DNA from: Acinetobacter sp. ANC 4805
GTDB taxonomy: Bacteria > Pseudomonadota > Gammaproteobacteria > Pseudomonadales > Moraxellaceae
Direction: 5' to 3'
Assembly: GCF_022549495.1 (NCBI RefSeq)
Contig: NZ_JAKZGD010000007.1
Span: forward strand, 174,863 to 238,862
Length of the DNA stretch: 64,000 nt
Shown: in pieces, positions 1-9,264 of the stretch
How positions within the stretch are numbered: the stretch's first letter is position 1
Layout of the letters: the number at the start of each line of letters is the position of its first letter
Notes under the pieces: model-generated
Databases searched by the model: none
Told to the model about the DNA's origin: nothing
What the model saw: only the letters and a program-made list of their open reading frames with translations
Translations under genes and position numbers: made by a program

Positions 1-546
1 CATGCAAATACAGTAATTGGTTCAGAAGGTTTTGGTTTTGCACCTTATCAAGGTAAGTGGCATCGAATTGCTCAGCTCGGTTCGGTTCGAATTGGTAATG
101 ATGTACGTATTGGTTCAAATTGTAGTATTGATCGTGGTGCATTAGATGACACAATTATAGAAGATGGGGTCATTATTGATAATCTTGTGCAAATTGCCCA
201 TAACGTTTATATCGGTTCGAATACTGCGATTGCAGCAAAAACAGGTATTGCTGGAAGTACTCGGATTGGCAAAAATTGTATTATAGGTGGTGCGTGTGGC
301 ATAGTCGGGCATCTAGAAATTACCGATAATGTCACACTTACAGCAATGTCAATGGTCACAAAAAATATTTATGAAGCTGGAACGTATTCTTCAGGTATGG
401 GGCTTTTTGAAAATAATCACTGGAAAAAGACAATTGTACGCTTACGACAATTAGCAGATGTGCCATTGACCCAAATCAGCAAAAGGCTTGATCATATGCA
501 AGCTCAATTAGAGTCCCTTGAATCAACCCTTAAGTTACGTAAATAA
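1..546 (+). CDS. lpxD: UDP-3-O-acylglucosamine N-acyltransferase LpxD (5' end outside window)
   Basis: This is the C-terminal 181 residues of LpxD, open from the first base of the window. LpxD transfers the second 3-hydroxyacyl chain to UDP-glucosamine in lipid A synthesis, in the cytoplasm. The visible part shows left-handed beta-helix hexapeptide repeats, the family stretch GSEGFGFAP, the motif IDRGALDDT, and the catalytic His in QIAHN (visible codon 67). It ends in a helical tail. Only about half of a usual ~350-residue LpxD is present, because the window cuts it. The next gene, fabZ, starts 6 nt after the stop and lpxA follows, the usual lipid A gene order. Confidence 0.95.
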   Translation, partial: HANTVIGSEGFGFAPYQGKWHRIAQLGSVRIGNDVRIGSNCSIDRGALDDTIIEDGVIIDNLVQIAHNVYIGSNTAIAAKTGIAGSTRIGKNCIIGGACGIVGHLEITDNVTLTAMSMVTKNIYEAGTYSSGMGLFENNHWKKTIVRLRQLADVPLTQISKRLDHMQAQLESLESTLKLRK

Positions 547-552
547 TTCATT

Positions 553-1038
553 ATGATCGAGTCAATTTCTCCCGCATTTACGATGCCTGAATTACCTATG
601 GATATTCTTACCATTCGTGAATATTTACCTCATCGCTATCCTTTTTTGCTTGTAGATCGAGTTACAGACATAACTGAAAATAGTATTGTCGGTTATAAAA
701 ATGTATCGATCAATGAAGAGTTTTTACAGGGGCATTTCCCAACATACCCAATTATGCCAGGTGTACTCATTATTGAGGCTTTAGCACAAGTCTCTGGTAT
801 ATTAGGTTTTGTATTAACGAATCAAAAGCCAAAAGAAGGTTCATTGTTTTTATTTGCTGGTGCAGAGAAAGTACGATTTAAGAAGCAGGTTGTTGCTGGT
901 GACCAGCTTATCTTAAAGTCTGAACTTGTGATGCAAAAACGTGGCATTTACAAGTACAATTGCAAAGCTAGTGTCGACGGTATTGTCGCTGCAACAGCAG
1001 AGATCATTATTTCCCACCAAAAAATTGAGCAGACATGA
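553..1038 (+). CDS. fabZ: 3-hydroxyacyl-ACP dehydratase FabZ
   Basis: FabZ removes water from 3-hydroxyacyl-ACP in fatty acid elongation and competes with LpxA/LpxD for 3-hydroxyacyl-ACP. The 161-residue protein has the hot-dog fold signature LPHRYPFLLVDR (25-36). The catalytic pair is His61 in QGHFP and Glu75 in MPGVLIIEALAQ. The N-terminus is about 7-10 residues longer than E. coli FabZ, so the ATGs at codons 11 or 16 are possible starts. There is no clear Shine-Dalgarno, so translation is probably coupled to lpxD. The stop overlaps the lpxA start (ATGA). Confidence 0.96.
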   Translation: MIESISPAFTMPELPMDILTIREYLPHRYPFLLVDRVTDITENSIVGYKNVSINEEFLQGHFPTYPIMPGVLIIEALAQVSGILGFVLTNQKPKEGSLFLFAGAEKVRFKKQVVAGDQLILKSELVMQKRGIYKYNCKASVDGIVAATAEIIISHQKIEQT

Positions 1039-1823
1039 GTAGTCAAAACCTAATTCACCCTACCGCAATTATTGACCCATCTGCAGAAATTGCATCGGAT
1101 GTGCAGATTGGACCTTATTGTATTATTGGTCCTAATGTAACGATTGATGCTGGGACTAAATTACGTTCACATGTCGTAATTGGTGGTTTTACGAAAATTG
1201 GGAAAAACAATGATATTTTCCAGTTTTCAAGCGTTGGGGAAATTTGCCAAGATTTAAAATATCAAGGTGAAGAGACGTGGTTAGAAATTGGGGACAATAA
1301 CTCTATTCGTGAGCATTGTACATTACATAGAGGGACTATTCAGGATCAAGCAATTACAAAAATTGGTAGCCATAATTTATTTATGGTGAATACGCATATT
1401 GCGCATGATTGTGTTATTGGCGATCATAATATTTTTGCTAATAATGTTGGCGTGGCTGGACATGTCCATATAGGTAATCATGTAATTGTTGGTGGTAATG
1501 CTGGAATTCATCAATTCTGCCGAATTGATTCCTATAGTATGATTGGTGGTGCGGCATTAATCCTTAAAGATGTTCCTGCATACGTGATGGCATCTGGTAA
1601 TCCAGCCAGTGCATATGGTATGAATATCGAAGGAATGCGTCGTAAAGGTTGGTCAAGAGATACGATTCAAGGCTTAAGAGAAGCCTATAAGCTTATTTAT
1701 AAATCTGGTTTGACCACTGAACAAGCGATTGAGCAAATTCGTAATGAAATTTTAGCTAAAACGCCTGAAGCGCAACTTTTTATTGATTCATTAGAAAAAT
1801 CTACACGTGGTATTGTGCGTTAA
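1035..1823 (+). CDS. lpxA: UDP-N-acetylglucosamine acyltransferase LpxA
   Basis: LpxA catalyses the first step of lipid A synthesis, acylating UDP-GlcNAc at the 3-OH from 3-hydroxyacyl-ACP. The 262 residues match the family length (E. coli 262). The protein has about ten hexapeptide-repeat coils, the catalytic His124 in HIAHDC, and the C-terminal helical stretch beginning NIEGMRRKGWSRD. The start overlaps the fabZ stop by 4 nt (ATGA), so the two are translationally coupled. A strong palindromic terminator follows 20 nt after the stop. lpxB is not adjacent, unlike in E. coli; it lies at 44.9 kb. Confidence 0.97.
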   Translation: MSSQNLIHPTAIIDPSAEIASDVQIGPYCIIGPNVTIDAGTKLRSHVVIGGFTKIGKNNDIFQFSSVGEICQDLKYQGEETWLEIGDNNSIREHCTLHRGTIQDQAITKIGSHNLFMVNTHIAHDCVIGDHNIFANNVGVAGHVHIGNHVIVGGNAGIHQFCRIDSYSMIGGAALILKDVPAYVMASGNPASAYGMNIEGMRRKGWSRDTIQGLREAYKLIYKSGLTTEQAIEQIRNEILAKTPEAQLFIDSLEKSTRGIVR

Positions 1824-1837
1824 GCATATATAAAAAC

Positions 1838-1866
1838 AAAAAAAGACACCTAGGTGTCTTTTTTTA
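1838..1866. terminator. Bidirectional rho-independent terminator between lpxA and alkR
   Basis: The perfect palindrome AGACACCTAGGTGTCT (1844-1859) is flanked by A-runs on the left and T-runs on the right. It can therefore end transcripts from lpxA (+) and from the convergent AraC-type gene (-). Confidence 0.9.
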
Positions 1867-1871
1867 TGCGC

Positions 1872-2828
1872 TTAGCTTTCTGCTTCAATAAACTGTTGTC
1901 GGTATTGTTTGGGTGATAACTCAAAAGTCCGTTTAAATGCTTGACTAAAAGCTGTTTCGGAAGAGTAGCCAACTTTATTGGCAATCTGTTGAATGGAGTA
2001 ATTACTTTTACGTAAATATTGACTGGCTAAACGCATACGATGTTGTTGTAAATAGGCGAGAGGAGATTCACCAATCACCTCATGAAATAAGCTCGCAAAC
2101 TTTGAACGTGACATACAACATTGTTCGGCAAGTGATTCAACTGTCCATGCATCTTCAGGATGATTATGAATTGCAGCAAGACTATTACTCAGCTCTGGAT
2201 GATTTAAGGCACTGAGCCAGCCGTGTTGACTAGAAATTTGCTGTATATGATCTCGAATACATTTGATCAATAAAATATTTACGAGGTGATCAATAATAAT
2301 ATCACGACCTGCTTGAATGTTTTGGGTTTCTAAGGCAAGAAAGTGTAAGCCGATTTGTAACCATTCAGGTGCAGTATTATTTCCATGTTGGATATGAATG
2401 AGTGATGGTAAAGCTTGAATAAAAGGACGTGCCATGATGGTATCAATCTGACAGCGAACGCTCAGAATCAGATTTTTTTCAGAAGAATTTGTGCCAAATT
2501 CAATCGCATCTTCTTTATGCCCATCAAATAATTTTGAGATATCAACTGCGTCAACTAATTTTGTGATGGCATTATCTGCACCTGTATGCGCTTTTCCTGA
2601 GGGAATGACGACGATTTCACCTGCATGTGCAGTTAAACTATGTTGTGCATCGACTTGAATAAAAACTGAACCAACTAAAACAATGTATACGATGAGAGCT
2701 GTCTGATCTTGACAAACAAAGCTCCATTCTCCTTGAGTTTTCAAGTAGATATATTCAGTGTGATTTAAATGAATATCAGCAAATATTTTACTTAAAGCAT
2801 CCATATGATTTTTAAATGATGTATTCAT
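1872..2828 (-). CDS. alkR: AraC/XylS-family transcriptional regulator, probable alkane regulator AlkR
   Basis: This is a 318-residue regulator. The N-terminal half looks like a cupin-type effector domain. The C-terminal ~95 residues carry the two helix-turn-helix motifs of the AraC family, including ESLAEQCCMSRSKFASLF and IQQIANKVGYSSETAFSQAFKR, followed by the family ending SPKQYRQ. It is divergent from alkM with about 160 nt between them. This is the arrangement known for alkR-alkM in Acinetobacter baylyi, where AlkR activates alkM when alkanes are present. The family is clear from sequence; the alkane role is inferred from position. Confidence 0.85.
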   Translation of the reverse strand: MNTSFKNHMDALSKIFADIHLNHTEYIYLKTQGEWSFVCQDQTALIVYIVLVGSVFIQVDAQHSLTAHAGEIVVIPSGKAHTGADNAITKLVDAVDISKLFDGHKEDAIEFGTNSSEKNLILSVRCQIDTIMARPFIQALPSLIHIQHGNNTAPEWLQIGLHFLALETQNIQAGRDIIIDHLVNILLIKCIRDHIQQISSQHGWLSALNHPELSNSLAAIHNHPEDAWTVESLAEQCCMSRSKFASLFHEVIGESPLAYLQQHRMRLASQYLRKSNYSIQQIANKVGYSSETAFSQAFKRTFELSPKQYRQQFIEAES

Positions 2829-2992
2829 TTTAAATTATAGAGAGCTATTGTAATAACTCAATATGTGTTTTTAGGACAAAAACAGGGAGGATTATGCCAA
2901 AGACTTTGACATAGGTTTTTTGGACGCTTGCAACTGTCATGAAATTGATAATTCCTCAGAATATATATATATACAAAGACATGGATAAGATG
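2829..2992. promoter_or_regulatory. Divergent alkR-alkM control region
   Basis: This 164-nt AT-rich spacer must hold both promoters and the AlkR binding sites. A TTGACA box lies at 2906-2911 on the + strand, but I see no convincing -10 at normal spacing. That is expected for a promoter that needs an AraC-type activator. The leader contains a 13-nt alternating AT run at 2961-2973. No clear operator repeat was found by eye. Confidence 0.5.
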
Positions 2993-4237
2993 ATGAATGC
3001 GCCAGTAAATGTTGAGCAAGAACTTACGCCAGTAAGCATTCCAAAGTCAAAATTTGAGTTGGATCGTAAACGTTATTTGTGGGCAATTAGCCCAGCTTTA
3101 CCAGCAATTGGGATTGGAATTCTAGCAGGCTATCAATTTGCGCCCCGTCCATTGAAAAAAATCTTCGCCTTGGGCGGACCAATTGTTTTACATATCGTCA
3201 TTCCAACGATTGATACGATCATTGGTAAAGATGCGAATAACCCAACAGATGACGATATTAAGCTGCTTGAAAAAGATCCATATTATTCTCGTTTGGTGAA
3301 AAGTTTTATTCCTTTACAATATGCAGCTAATGTTTATGCATGTTATTTGTCAAGTCGCAAAGAAACTTCCCTGTTAGATAAGATTTTGCTTGGTATTTCA
3401 ATGGGCGCAGTGAATGGTATTGCGATTAATACAGCACATGAATTGAGTCATAAGCATGATCGTATTGATCACATTCTTTCACATTTAGCCCTTGTTCCAA
3501 CGGGTTATAATCATTTCCGAGTAGAGCATCCTTATGGTCACCATAAGCGTGCTGCGACTCCAGAAGATCCAGCATCTTCACAGATGGGTGAAACATTTTA
3601 TGAGTTTTGGCTACGTACAGTGATCGGTTCTTTCAAGTCTGCAATTGAAATCGAAACCAATCGTTTAAAACGTAAAGGTAAAGATTTTTGGTCAACTGAG
3701 AATGAATTGTTACAAGGTTGGGGCATGAGTGCGGCATTTCATGGTTCAATGATTGGTCTGTTTGGTAAGGGGGTGATTCCTTATTTAGCGACTCAAGCAT
3801 TCTATGGAATTAGCTTGTTTGAGATTATTAACTATATCGAACACTATGGTTTAAAACGCCAAAAAGATAAGAATGGTAAATATGAACGGACTATGCCAGA
3901 ACATAGCTGGAACAATAATAATATTGTGACCAATTTATTCTTGTATCAATTGCAACGTCACTCGGATCATCATGCTTATCCGACACGTCCGTTCCAAGCT
4001 TTACGTCATTTTGATGAGGCACCAGAATTGCCAAGTGGTTATGCAAGTATGTTATTGCCAGCACTTATTCCACCACTATGGTCTAAAATGATGGATAAGC
4101 GTGTATTTGATCACTACAAAGGTGATTTGAATAAAGCCAATATTTATCCAAAACGTCGCGCTAAATTATTCAAGAAATTTGGTGTAGTTGACCAGTCTTT
4201 GGCACAAGCTCAGGTTGAAACTGTAACTGCTGAGTGA
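2993..4237 (+). CDS. alkM: Alkane 1-monooxygenase AlkM (AlkB family)
   Basis: This is a membrane-bound non-haem di-iron alkane hydroxylase that oxidises medium or long n-alkanes to 1-alkanols, using rubredoxin as electron donor (no rubredoxin gene is seen here). With the start at 2993 the protein has 414 residues. It shows the four His-rich signatures of the family: HELSHK (149-154), EHPYGHH (178-184), NYIEHYG (280-286) and LQRHSDHH (320-327). It also has hydrophobic segments for about six membrane helices. The reading frame is open back to 2939. I prefer the ATG at 2993 because the product then starts MNAPV, as I recall for AlkM of A. baylyi, and because GGATAAG sits just upstream. A strong terminator follows. 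Confidence 0.95.
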   Translation: MNAPVNVEQELTPVSIPKSKFELDRKRYLWAISPALPAIGIGILAGYQFAPRPLKKIFALGGPIVLHIVIPTIDTIIGKDANNPTDDDIKLLEKDPYYSRLVKSFIPLQYAANVYACYLSSRKETSLLDKILLGISMGAVNGIAINTAHELSHKHDRIDHILSHLALVPTGYNHFRVEHPYGHHKRAATPEDPASSQMGETFYEFWLRTVIGSFKSAIEIETNRLKRKGKDFWSTENELLQGWGMSAAFHGSMIGLFGKGVIPYLATQAFYGISLFEIINYIEHYGLKRQKDKNGKYERTMPEHSWNNNNIVTNLFLYQLQRHSDHHAYPTRPFQALRHFDEAPELPSGYASMLLPALIPPLWSKMMDKRVFDHYKGDLNKANIYPKRRAKLFKKFGVVDQSLAQAQVETVTAE

Positions 4238-4257
4238 TGTTAAAGCGGGTCTAAGAT

Positions 4258-4292
4258 AAAGCACTAATGAGTTATCATTAGTGCTTTTTATT
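4258..4292 (+). terminator. Rho-independent terminator of alkM
   Basis: A 13-bp perfect stem, AAAGCACTAATGA (4258-4270) with TCATTAGTGCTTT (4275-4287), has a GTTA loop and is followed by a T-rich tail. Confidence 0.92.
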
Positions 4293-4394
4293 TTCTTGTA
4301 TTAAAAGCTTAACCGACAACAGTTTTTGCATCATGTTGCTGTATATCTATTACTTAGAACGAAAATAACGTGTAATCGACTTTATGAGGCAAAA

Positions 4395-5747
4395 ATGACT
4401 AAGCATTATGATTATATTGCAATAGGCGGTGGCAGTGGTGGGATTGCATCAGTCAATCGCGCTGCAATGTATGGTAAGAAATGTGCCTTAATTGAAAAAG
4501 GTGAGATAGGTGGAACTTGTGTGAATGTTGGGTGTGTCCCGAAAAAAGTAATGTGGTATGCCGCACATATCGCTGAATCGATCCAAAAATATGCTCCTGA
4601 TTATGGCTTCAATAGCAAAGTTGAATCGTTCGATTGGCAGACACTCGTCAATAACCGCCAAGCCTATATTGAGCGTATTCATCAATCCTACCAAAATAGC
4701 CTAAGTAAAAATCAAGTTGACCTCATTCAAGGTGAAGCACGTTTTATTAATGCCCATACTATTGAGGTGAATGGTAAACGATTCACCGCAGACCATATTC
4801 TGATTGCTACAGGTACACAGCCATCATTGCCCGATATAGAAGGGGTTGAATATGGTATAGATTCAAATGGTTTCTTTGAACTCACAGCTTTGCCAAAAAC
4901 AACCGCAGTGATTGGTTCTGGTTATATTGCGGTTGAATTAGCTGGAGTGTTGAATGCTTTAGGTTCTCAGGTTGGATTGTTCATTCGTAAGGATTTACCT
5001 GTAAGACGCTTTGATTCTTTTTTAAGTGAAACCTTAGTCGAAGTGATGCAGACAGATGGTATTGCTGTACATACCCAAGCTGTCCCTGAAAAAGTTACCA
5101 AAAATGCCGATGGCACAGTCGTGCTGCATTTGGAAAATGGTGAAACCCATAAAGTGGATTGTCTGATTTGGGCAACGGGTCGAGAACCGAATACTACAAG
5201 CTTGAATTTAGAAAAAGCCAATGTCCATCTGGATGAACGGGGCTATATTCAAGTCGATAAATTCCAGAACACCTCACAGCAAGGAGTGTATGCGGTGGGC
5301 GATATTACGGGGAAAATGGAGCTGACACCTGTGGCTGTTGCAGCAGGGCGAAGATTGTCCGAACGACTCTTTAATCATAAGTCAGATGAACATTTAGATT
5401 ATGACAATATTCCAACAGTTGTTTTTAGCCACCCTCCAATCGGAACAGTGGGGATTACTGAGCAGGAAGCGATCGAGCAATATGGTCAGGAGGCGGTAAA
5501 GGTCTATAATTCATCCTTTACTGCGATGTATAGTGCGATTACTCAACATCGTCAACCAACCAAAATGAAACTGGTCTGTGTGGGCGATAATGAAAAAATT
5601 GTCGGTATTCACGGTATTGGTTTTGGCATGGATGAAATTCTTCAAGGCTTTGCTGTTGCCTTAAAAATGGGAGCCACTAAAAAGGACTTTGATAATACTG
5701 TTGCGATTCACCCAACCTCAGCAGAAGAGTTTGTGACGATGCGGTAA
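4395..5747 (+). CDS. gor: Glutathione-disulfide reductase
   Basis: Gor is the flavoprotein that reduces glutathione disulfide with NADPH in the cytoplasm. With the start at the ATG at 4395 it has 450 residues, the same length as E. coli Gor, and begins [16 protein letters not shown]. It has the FAD-binding GGGSGG at 11-16, the redox-active disulfide CVNVGC (Cys42, Cys47), the NADPH-binding [11 protein letters not shown], Arg residues in [11 protein letters not shown] typical of NADPH preference, and the catalytic HPTSAEE near the C-terminus. The frame is open upstream to 4326, but the extra 23 residues look unrelated. GAGGC lies 5 nt before 4395. As far as I can recall E. coli Gor, the resemblance is unusually close. 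Confidence 0.95.
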   Translation: MTKHYDYIAIGGGSGGIASVNRAAMYGKKCALIEKGEIGGTCVNVGCVPKKVMWYAAHIAESIQKYAPDYGFNSKVESFDWQTLVNNRQAYIERIHQSYQNSLSKNQVDLIQGEARFINAHTIEVNGKRFTADHILIATGTQPSLPDIEGVEYGIDSNGFFELTALPKTTAVIGSGYIAVELAGVLNALGSQVGLFIRKDLPVRRFDSFLSETLVEVMQTDGIAVHTQAVPEKVTKNADGTVVLHLENGETHKVDCLIWATGREPNTTSLNLEKANVHLDERGYIQVDKFQNTSQQGVYAVGDITGKMELTPVAVAAGRRLSERLFNHKSDEHLDYDNIPTVVFSHPPIGTVGITEQEAIEQYGQEAVKVYNSSFTAMYSAITQHRQPTKMKLVCVGDNEKIVGIHGIGFGMDEILQGFAVALKMGATKKDFDNTVAIHPTSAEEFVTMR

Positions 5748-5826
5748 TGATTAAAAAATACCCATTCAATCTAAAGTTTTGAGTATCCAAATCTTACAGA
5801 ATGCACTGTGTTCAGTGATAAATGAA

Positions 5827-6456
5827 TTAGTTAGCAACGGAGATAAAAAGTAGATGATCTTTTGGATTGTATCTCATATAAATTCGATCAAAATAGATTC
5901 TATCTGAAATATTATTTTGTCCTCGAAGTGCTAGAAACTTGCTTTGAATTTCTGGGTCAGTTTTGTATATTTTAGATGTTTGGCAACTTTCTGCAATTTC
6001 TTCCACATATTTATTCGAACCATGTACGATAAATGAATCGTGAACTTCGTAATCTTCATGATCTTTTGCATATTCAGGTGGTTGTACATAATGAAAAGTG
6101 AGATGGGGTGTCATCCATTTAGTCTTAATTGTTGGTTTAATACAATCAACAAACTGATATTTTAATACAAATTCTGTATTGATTTGTGGAGTTGTAATTC
6201 GATATATAGCTATATAATTGGATTCATCTACCCCTTTATGACTGTATTTTAAGATTGGTTGTTCTAAGGTAAATGATGGGTATATTGCTTGAGTAATCTG
6301 TGTTATTTGATTGAAATAGATATTTGAGTTTTTTGTTGTGTGATAGTAGTAAAATAGAAAAAGGCACAAATAACATGAAAGAAGAAAAATAAAAATTCCG
6401 ATACAAACAGTGAGTAGTATCTTGAGAAATTGTTTAATTTTTTCTAGCTTTAACAT
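5827..6456 (-). CDS. Hypothetical membrane-anchored protein
   Basis: About 209 residues if it starts at the ATG at 6456. There is one strong N-terminal membrane segment (LLTVCIGIFIFLLSCYLCLFLF) after a Lys-rich cytoplasmic start. The remainder is a soluble and probably periplasmic domain with two Cys residues (DCIKP and SCQTS) that could form a disulfide. The frame extends upstream to a TTG at 6492, but that codon lies inside the terminator of the preceding dehydrogenase gene, so the ATG at 6456 is preferred. I do not recognise the family. It is AT-rich compared with its neighbours and may be a recent acquisition or a lineage-specific gene. Confidence 0.6.
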   Translation of the reverse strand: MLKLEKIKQFLKILLTVCIGIFIFLLSCYLCLFLFYYYHTTKNSNIYFNQITQITQAIYPSFTLEQPILKYSHKGVDESNYIAIYRITTPQINTEFVLKYQFVDCIKPTIKTKWMTPHLTFHYVQPPEYAKDHEDYEVHDSFIVHGSNKYVEEIAESCQTSKIYKTDPEIQSKFLALRGQNNISDRIYFDRIYMRYNPKDHLLFISVAN

Positions 6457-6469
6457 AACAATTTTAAAT

Positions 6470-6509
6470 ATTAAAATGATCAGAAAAGACAATATCGTCT
6501 TTTCTGATC
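6470..6509 (-). terminator. Rho-independent terminator of the acyl-CoA dehydrogenase operon
   Basis: A 13-bp perfect stem, GATCAGAAAAGAC (6478-6490) with GTCTTTTCTGATC (6497-6509), has a 6-nt loop. On the minus strand it is followed by an AT-rich tail. It lies 10 nt beyond the dehydrogenase stop. Confidence 0.85.
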
Positions 6510-6518
6510 GAAAACCAT

Positions 6519-7718
6519 TTATTTCAATTCACTCGAAGATTTACCCAATTCGCGACGAGCAATGATGAGCTGTTGAATTTGTTGTGTACCTTCAAAGATA
6601 TCCAGAATTTTTGAGTCACGTGCCCATTTTTCTAATAACTCATCTTCGCCATAGCCCACACTTGCAGCTAATTCGACGCATTTGAGTGTAATTTCATTAC
6701 CGACACGTCCAGCTTTAGCTTTGGCAATCGAAGCTTCTTTAGAGTTTGGCTTTTTATTGTCCGCCATCCATGTGGATTTAATCATCAGCAAACGAGCAGC
6801 TTCCCACTCAGCTTCCATACGATAGATCTGTGCAGCTAAGTTTGAAGTTTGCAAATAAGGGGTTTTATAGTCGGGGTCAAGTTGGTCTTTAAAGATTTCC
6901 TTGATACGTTCTAATGATGCTTTGGCACAACCAATTGCCATTGCAGCAACCAATGGACGTGTATTGTCAAAGGTTTCCATAACCCCCGCAAAACCTTTCG
7001 CCACATCAATTTCAGGATTACCTAATAAGTTAGCAGCAGGCACACGACAGTCAATAAAGCTAATGACCGCCGTATCAGATGCTTTAATCCCAAGTTTATG
7101 TTCCAAGCGCTCGACTTTCATACCTGCTGTGCCTTTCGGTACAACGAAGGATTTGATGGCAGCACGACCAAGCTTTTTATCTAATGTTGCCCAAACTACA
7201 ACAGAGTCTGCACGATCACCAGAAGTAACAAAGATTTTTTCACCATTCAAGATATATTCGTCACCATCTTGGGTGGCAGTCGTACGAATTGCAGCAGAGT
7301 CTGAACCGCAACCTGGTTCTGTAATCGCCATTGCTGCCCACGTGCCTTTAAAGCGTTCAAGCTGTTCATCATTTGCAACGGCAGCAATCGCAGAGTTTCC
7401 TAAGCCTTGACGTGGCATACTGAGCAATAAACCTGTATCGCCATAACACATTTCAATAATACCCAACGCAGTGGACATATTATTGCCATTTTTATTACCA
7501 GTTTCTGTTTCACCACGTTTGCCAACCGCAGCACCTGCATTAATGCCTTCGCCACCCTCATTCATACCATCAATTAATGACGCTAACATATCCAATTCTT
7601 TCGGATAAGCATGTTCAGCTTTATCATATTTGCGTGAGATCGGGCGTAGCACATTCAACGCAACTTCATGTGCTTGATCGACCATCATTTTGAATTTTTT
7701 AGGACTTTGTAAGTTCAT
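6519..7718 (-). CDS. Acyl-CoA dehydrogenase, catalytically complete subunit
   Basis: FAD-dependent acyl-CoA dehydrogenase of 399 residues, which would make the trans-2 double bond in beta-oxidation. It has the substrate and FAD loop AMAITEPGCGSDSAAI, the KIFVTSGDRAD beta-domain segment, and the catalytic Glu376 in DIFEGTQQIQ, followed by LIIARREL. The Shine-Dalgarno AAGGAG is well placed. It lies 22 nt downstream of a second dehydrogenase gene on the same strand, so the two are almost certainly co-transcribed. Substrate length cannot be read from the sequence. Confidence 0.9.
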   Translation of the reverse strand: MNLQSPKKFKMMVDQAHEVALNVLRPISRKYDKAEHAYPKELDMLASLIDGMNEGGEGINAGAAVGKRGETETGNKNGNNMSTALGIIEMCYGDTGLLLSMPRQGLGNSAIAAVANDEQLERFKGTWAAMAITEPGCGSDSAAIRTTATQDGDEYILNGEKIFVTSGDRADSVVVWATLDKKLGRAAIKSFVVPKGTAGMKVERLEHKLGIKASDTAVISFIDCRVPAANLLGNPEIDVAKGFAGVMETFDNTRPLVAAMAIGCAKASLERIKEIFKDQLDPDYKTPYLQTSNLAAQIYRMEAEWEAARLLMIKSTWMADNKKPNSKEASIAKAKAGRVGNEITLKCVELAASVGYGEDELLEKWARDSKILDIFEGTQQIQQLIIARRELGKSSSELK

Positions 7719-7740
7719 TGTATTCTCCTTAGGTGGTCAA

Positions 7741-9036
7741 TTAAGCATGTAAGCCAGAATGTAAGATTGCTGTTGCACGTAGATCGCGATACCAACGTTC
7801 AACAGGGTGTTCTTTGGTAAAGCCATGTCCACCTAAGATTTGTACCCCATCCGTACCAATTTTCATTGATTTTTCAGCACAGAGTAAGCGAGCGAGATAG
7901 GCTTCACGATGAAAAGGTTTACCTGTTTCTGCCAAGCTTGCCGCATTTAAAACCAACATACGCATCGCATCAATTTCAATTGCCATATCCGCAATCATAA
8001 AGGCGACACTTTGACGGTGGGAGATCGGTTCACCAAAGGCAGTACGCTCATTGGCATATTTGATACAGTAAGCTTTGATGGCTTCACAGGTACCGATTGC
8101 CATGGCACACCACATCAAGTTACCGAGGTCGACAAATGCAGTGTAATCGAAGTCAGCATCACCTAAGCGCAAGGCAGGGGTTTGATTGAATTGAAGAGTC
8201 GCCGTTTCAGTGGCTTTTAAGCCCATCGCAGGATTAGCTTTGATTGCAATACTTTCATTGCTTTGTACCACGAAAATATCAGGCTGACCGTTAAATTCCG
8301 CACTAACAAGGAATACATCAGCAGTATCGCCTAAAACGACTAAGGTTTTTTCACCAGTAATAACGAATTGGCCATTGGTTTCAGTGGCGATTGTTTTTAA
8401 CTGGTATGGGTTAAAGGCTGGTGTTGCTTCTTGAAAGGCAAAGGTTGCCGTTACATCGGTATCTTCTGCAAACACAGGTAAATACATAGATTGAACTTGG
8501 GTTGAACCCCAACGTGTAATCGCATTAATCACACTAAACGTACTGAGTAAGCCTGCGGTTAAACTAAAATCACCTTTTGCAAGGCTTTCAGCAATCAGGA
8601 TATTACTGACAATATTTTGTTCTGCTGCAACGCCGCCTAAAGCTTCAGGCAGTGCATAATAATTTAGACCGAGATCAACCAAATGCTGCCATAATTCTTC
8701 TGGGAATTGTGCATTGTGATCTGCATCATGTGCTAAAGCATATAAAACTTCTTGAGCAAATTGTGACATGGCATCAGCAGTCATTTGCTGTTCTTCAGTT
8801 AAACCAAGATCAAACAAATTCTTATTGATTTGATTTGGCAGACGCTGTTTATCGATTGCTTGCGGCTTGAAAGCTTTTTGTGTTTTTGTAAGTACTTTAA
8901 AACCTGTTTTTGAGCCTTGATACAATGATTTTTCTACAAATTTTCTTAATTTGAGTTGATCAAGTACATCGCTTCCTGCAATTTTAGTGATCAAAGATAG
9001 CCCAAAACCTTGAGCCTTATTCATCATATTCGACAT
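7741..9036 (-). CDS. Acyl-CoA dehydrogenase family protein lacking the catalytic glutamate
   Basis: 431 residues with a divergent ACAD fold. It has a ~90-residue N-terminal extension before the conserved core, a flavin loop changed to FAFQEATPAFNP, a good FAD-binding stretch (NERTAFGEPISHRQ) and the family motif QILGGHGFTKEHPVERWYRD. The protein stops shortly after RDLRATAILHSGLHA. The position where the catalytic Glu-Gly-Thr of the family should lie holds His426 (HSG), and the last helix is missing. The Shine-Dalgarno is AGGATAAA. It is the first gene of a two-gene operon with a complete dehydrogenase and may be the non-catalytic partner of a heteromer. Its function is inferred. Confidence 0.85.
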   Translation of the reverse strand: MSNMMNKAQGFGLSLITKIAGSDVLDQLKLRKFVEKSLYQGSKTGFKVLTKTQKAFKPQAIDKQRLPNQINKNLFDLGLTEEQQMTADAMSQFAQEVLYALAHDADHNAQFPEELWQHLVDLGLNYYALPEALGGVAAEQNIVSNILIAESLAKGDFSLTAGLLSTFSVINAITRWGSTQVQSMYLPVFAEDTDVTATFAFQEATPAFNPYQLKTIATETNGQFVITGEKTLVVLGDTADVFLVSAEFNGQPDIFVVQSNESIAIKANPAMGLKATETATLQFNQTPALRLGDADFDYTAFVDLGNLMWCAMAIGTCEAIKAYCIKYANERTAFGEPISHRQSVAFMIADMAIEIDAMRMLVLNAASLAETGKPFHREAYLARLLCAEKSMKIGTDGVQILGGHGFTKEHPVERWYRDLRATAILHSGLHA

Positions 9037-9204
9037 GATTTTATCCTAGAGGATGGTTGTAAAATTATGCTGACATGCTCTAGTTAAAAAAACTATGTCT
9101 TGTTTGACATGCTGATTTAAGAAAGATAAAGGGTAATGTAAAGGATTTATGTTTCTTATCTTATTGTTTTTTAATTATTAAAAAAAATTATAAAAAAATA
9201 AATT

Positions 9205-9241
9205 TGAAAAAAATTGACCAAACTGACAAATCAGATTGGTC
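9205..9241 (-). terminator. Rho-independent terminator of the ABC1 kinase gene
   Basis: On the minus strand an imperfect 11-bp stem (GACCAATCTGA with TCAGTTTGGTC, 9216-9241) has a 4-nt loop and is followed by a run of seven Ts. It lies just after the stop at 9265. Confidence 0.85.
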
Positions 9242-9264
9242 GAAATGACTTTTATAAATACAAG

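Noticed and set aside
6901..7410. 169-codon plus-strand open frame
   Set aside because: It lies fully antisense to the acyl-CoA dehydrogenase, which has clear catalytic motifs. The antisense translation has no recognisable domain or ribosome site.
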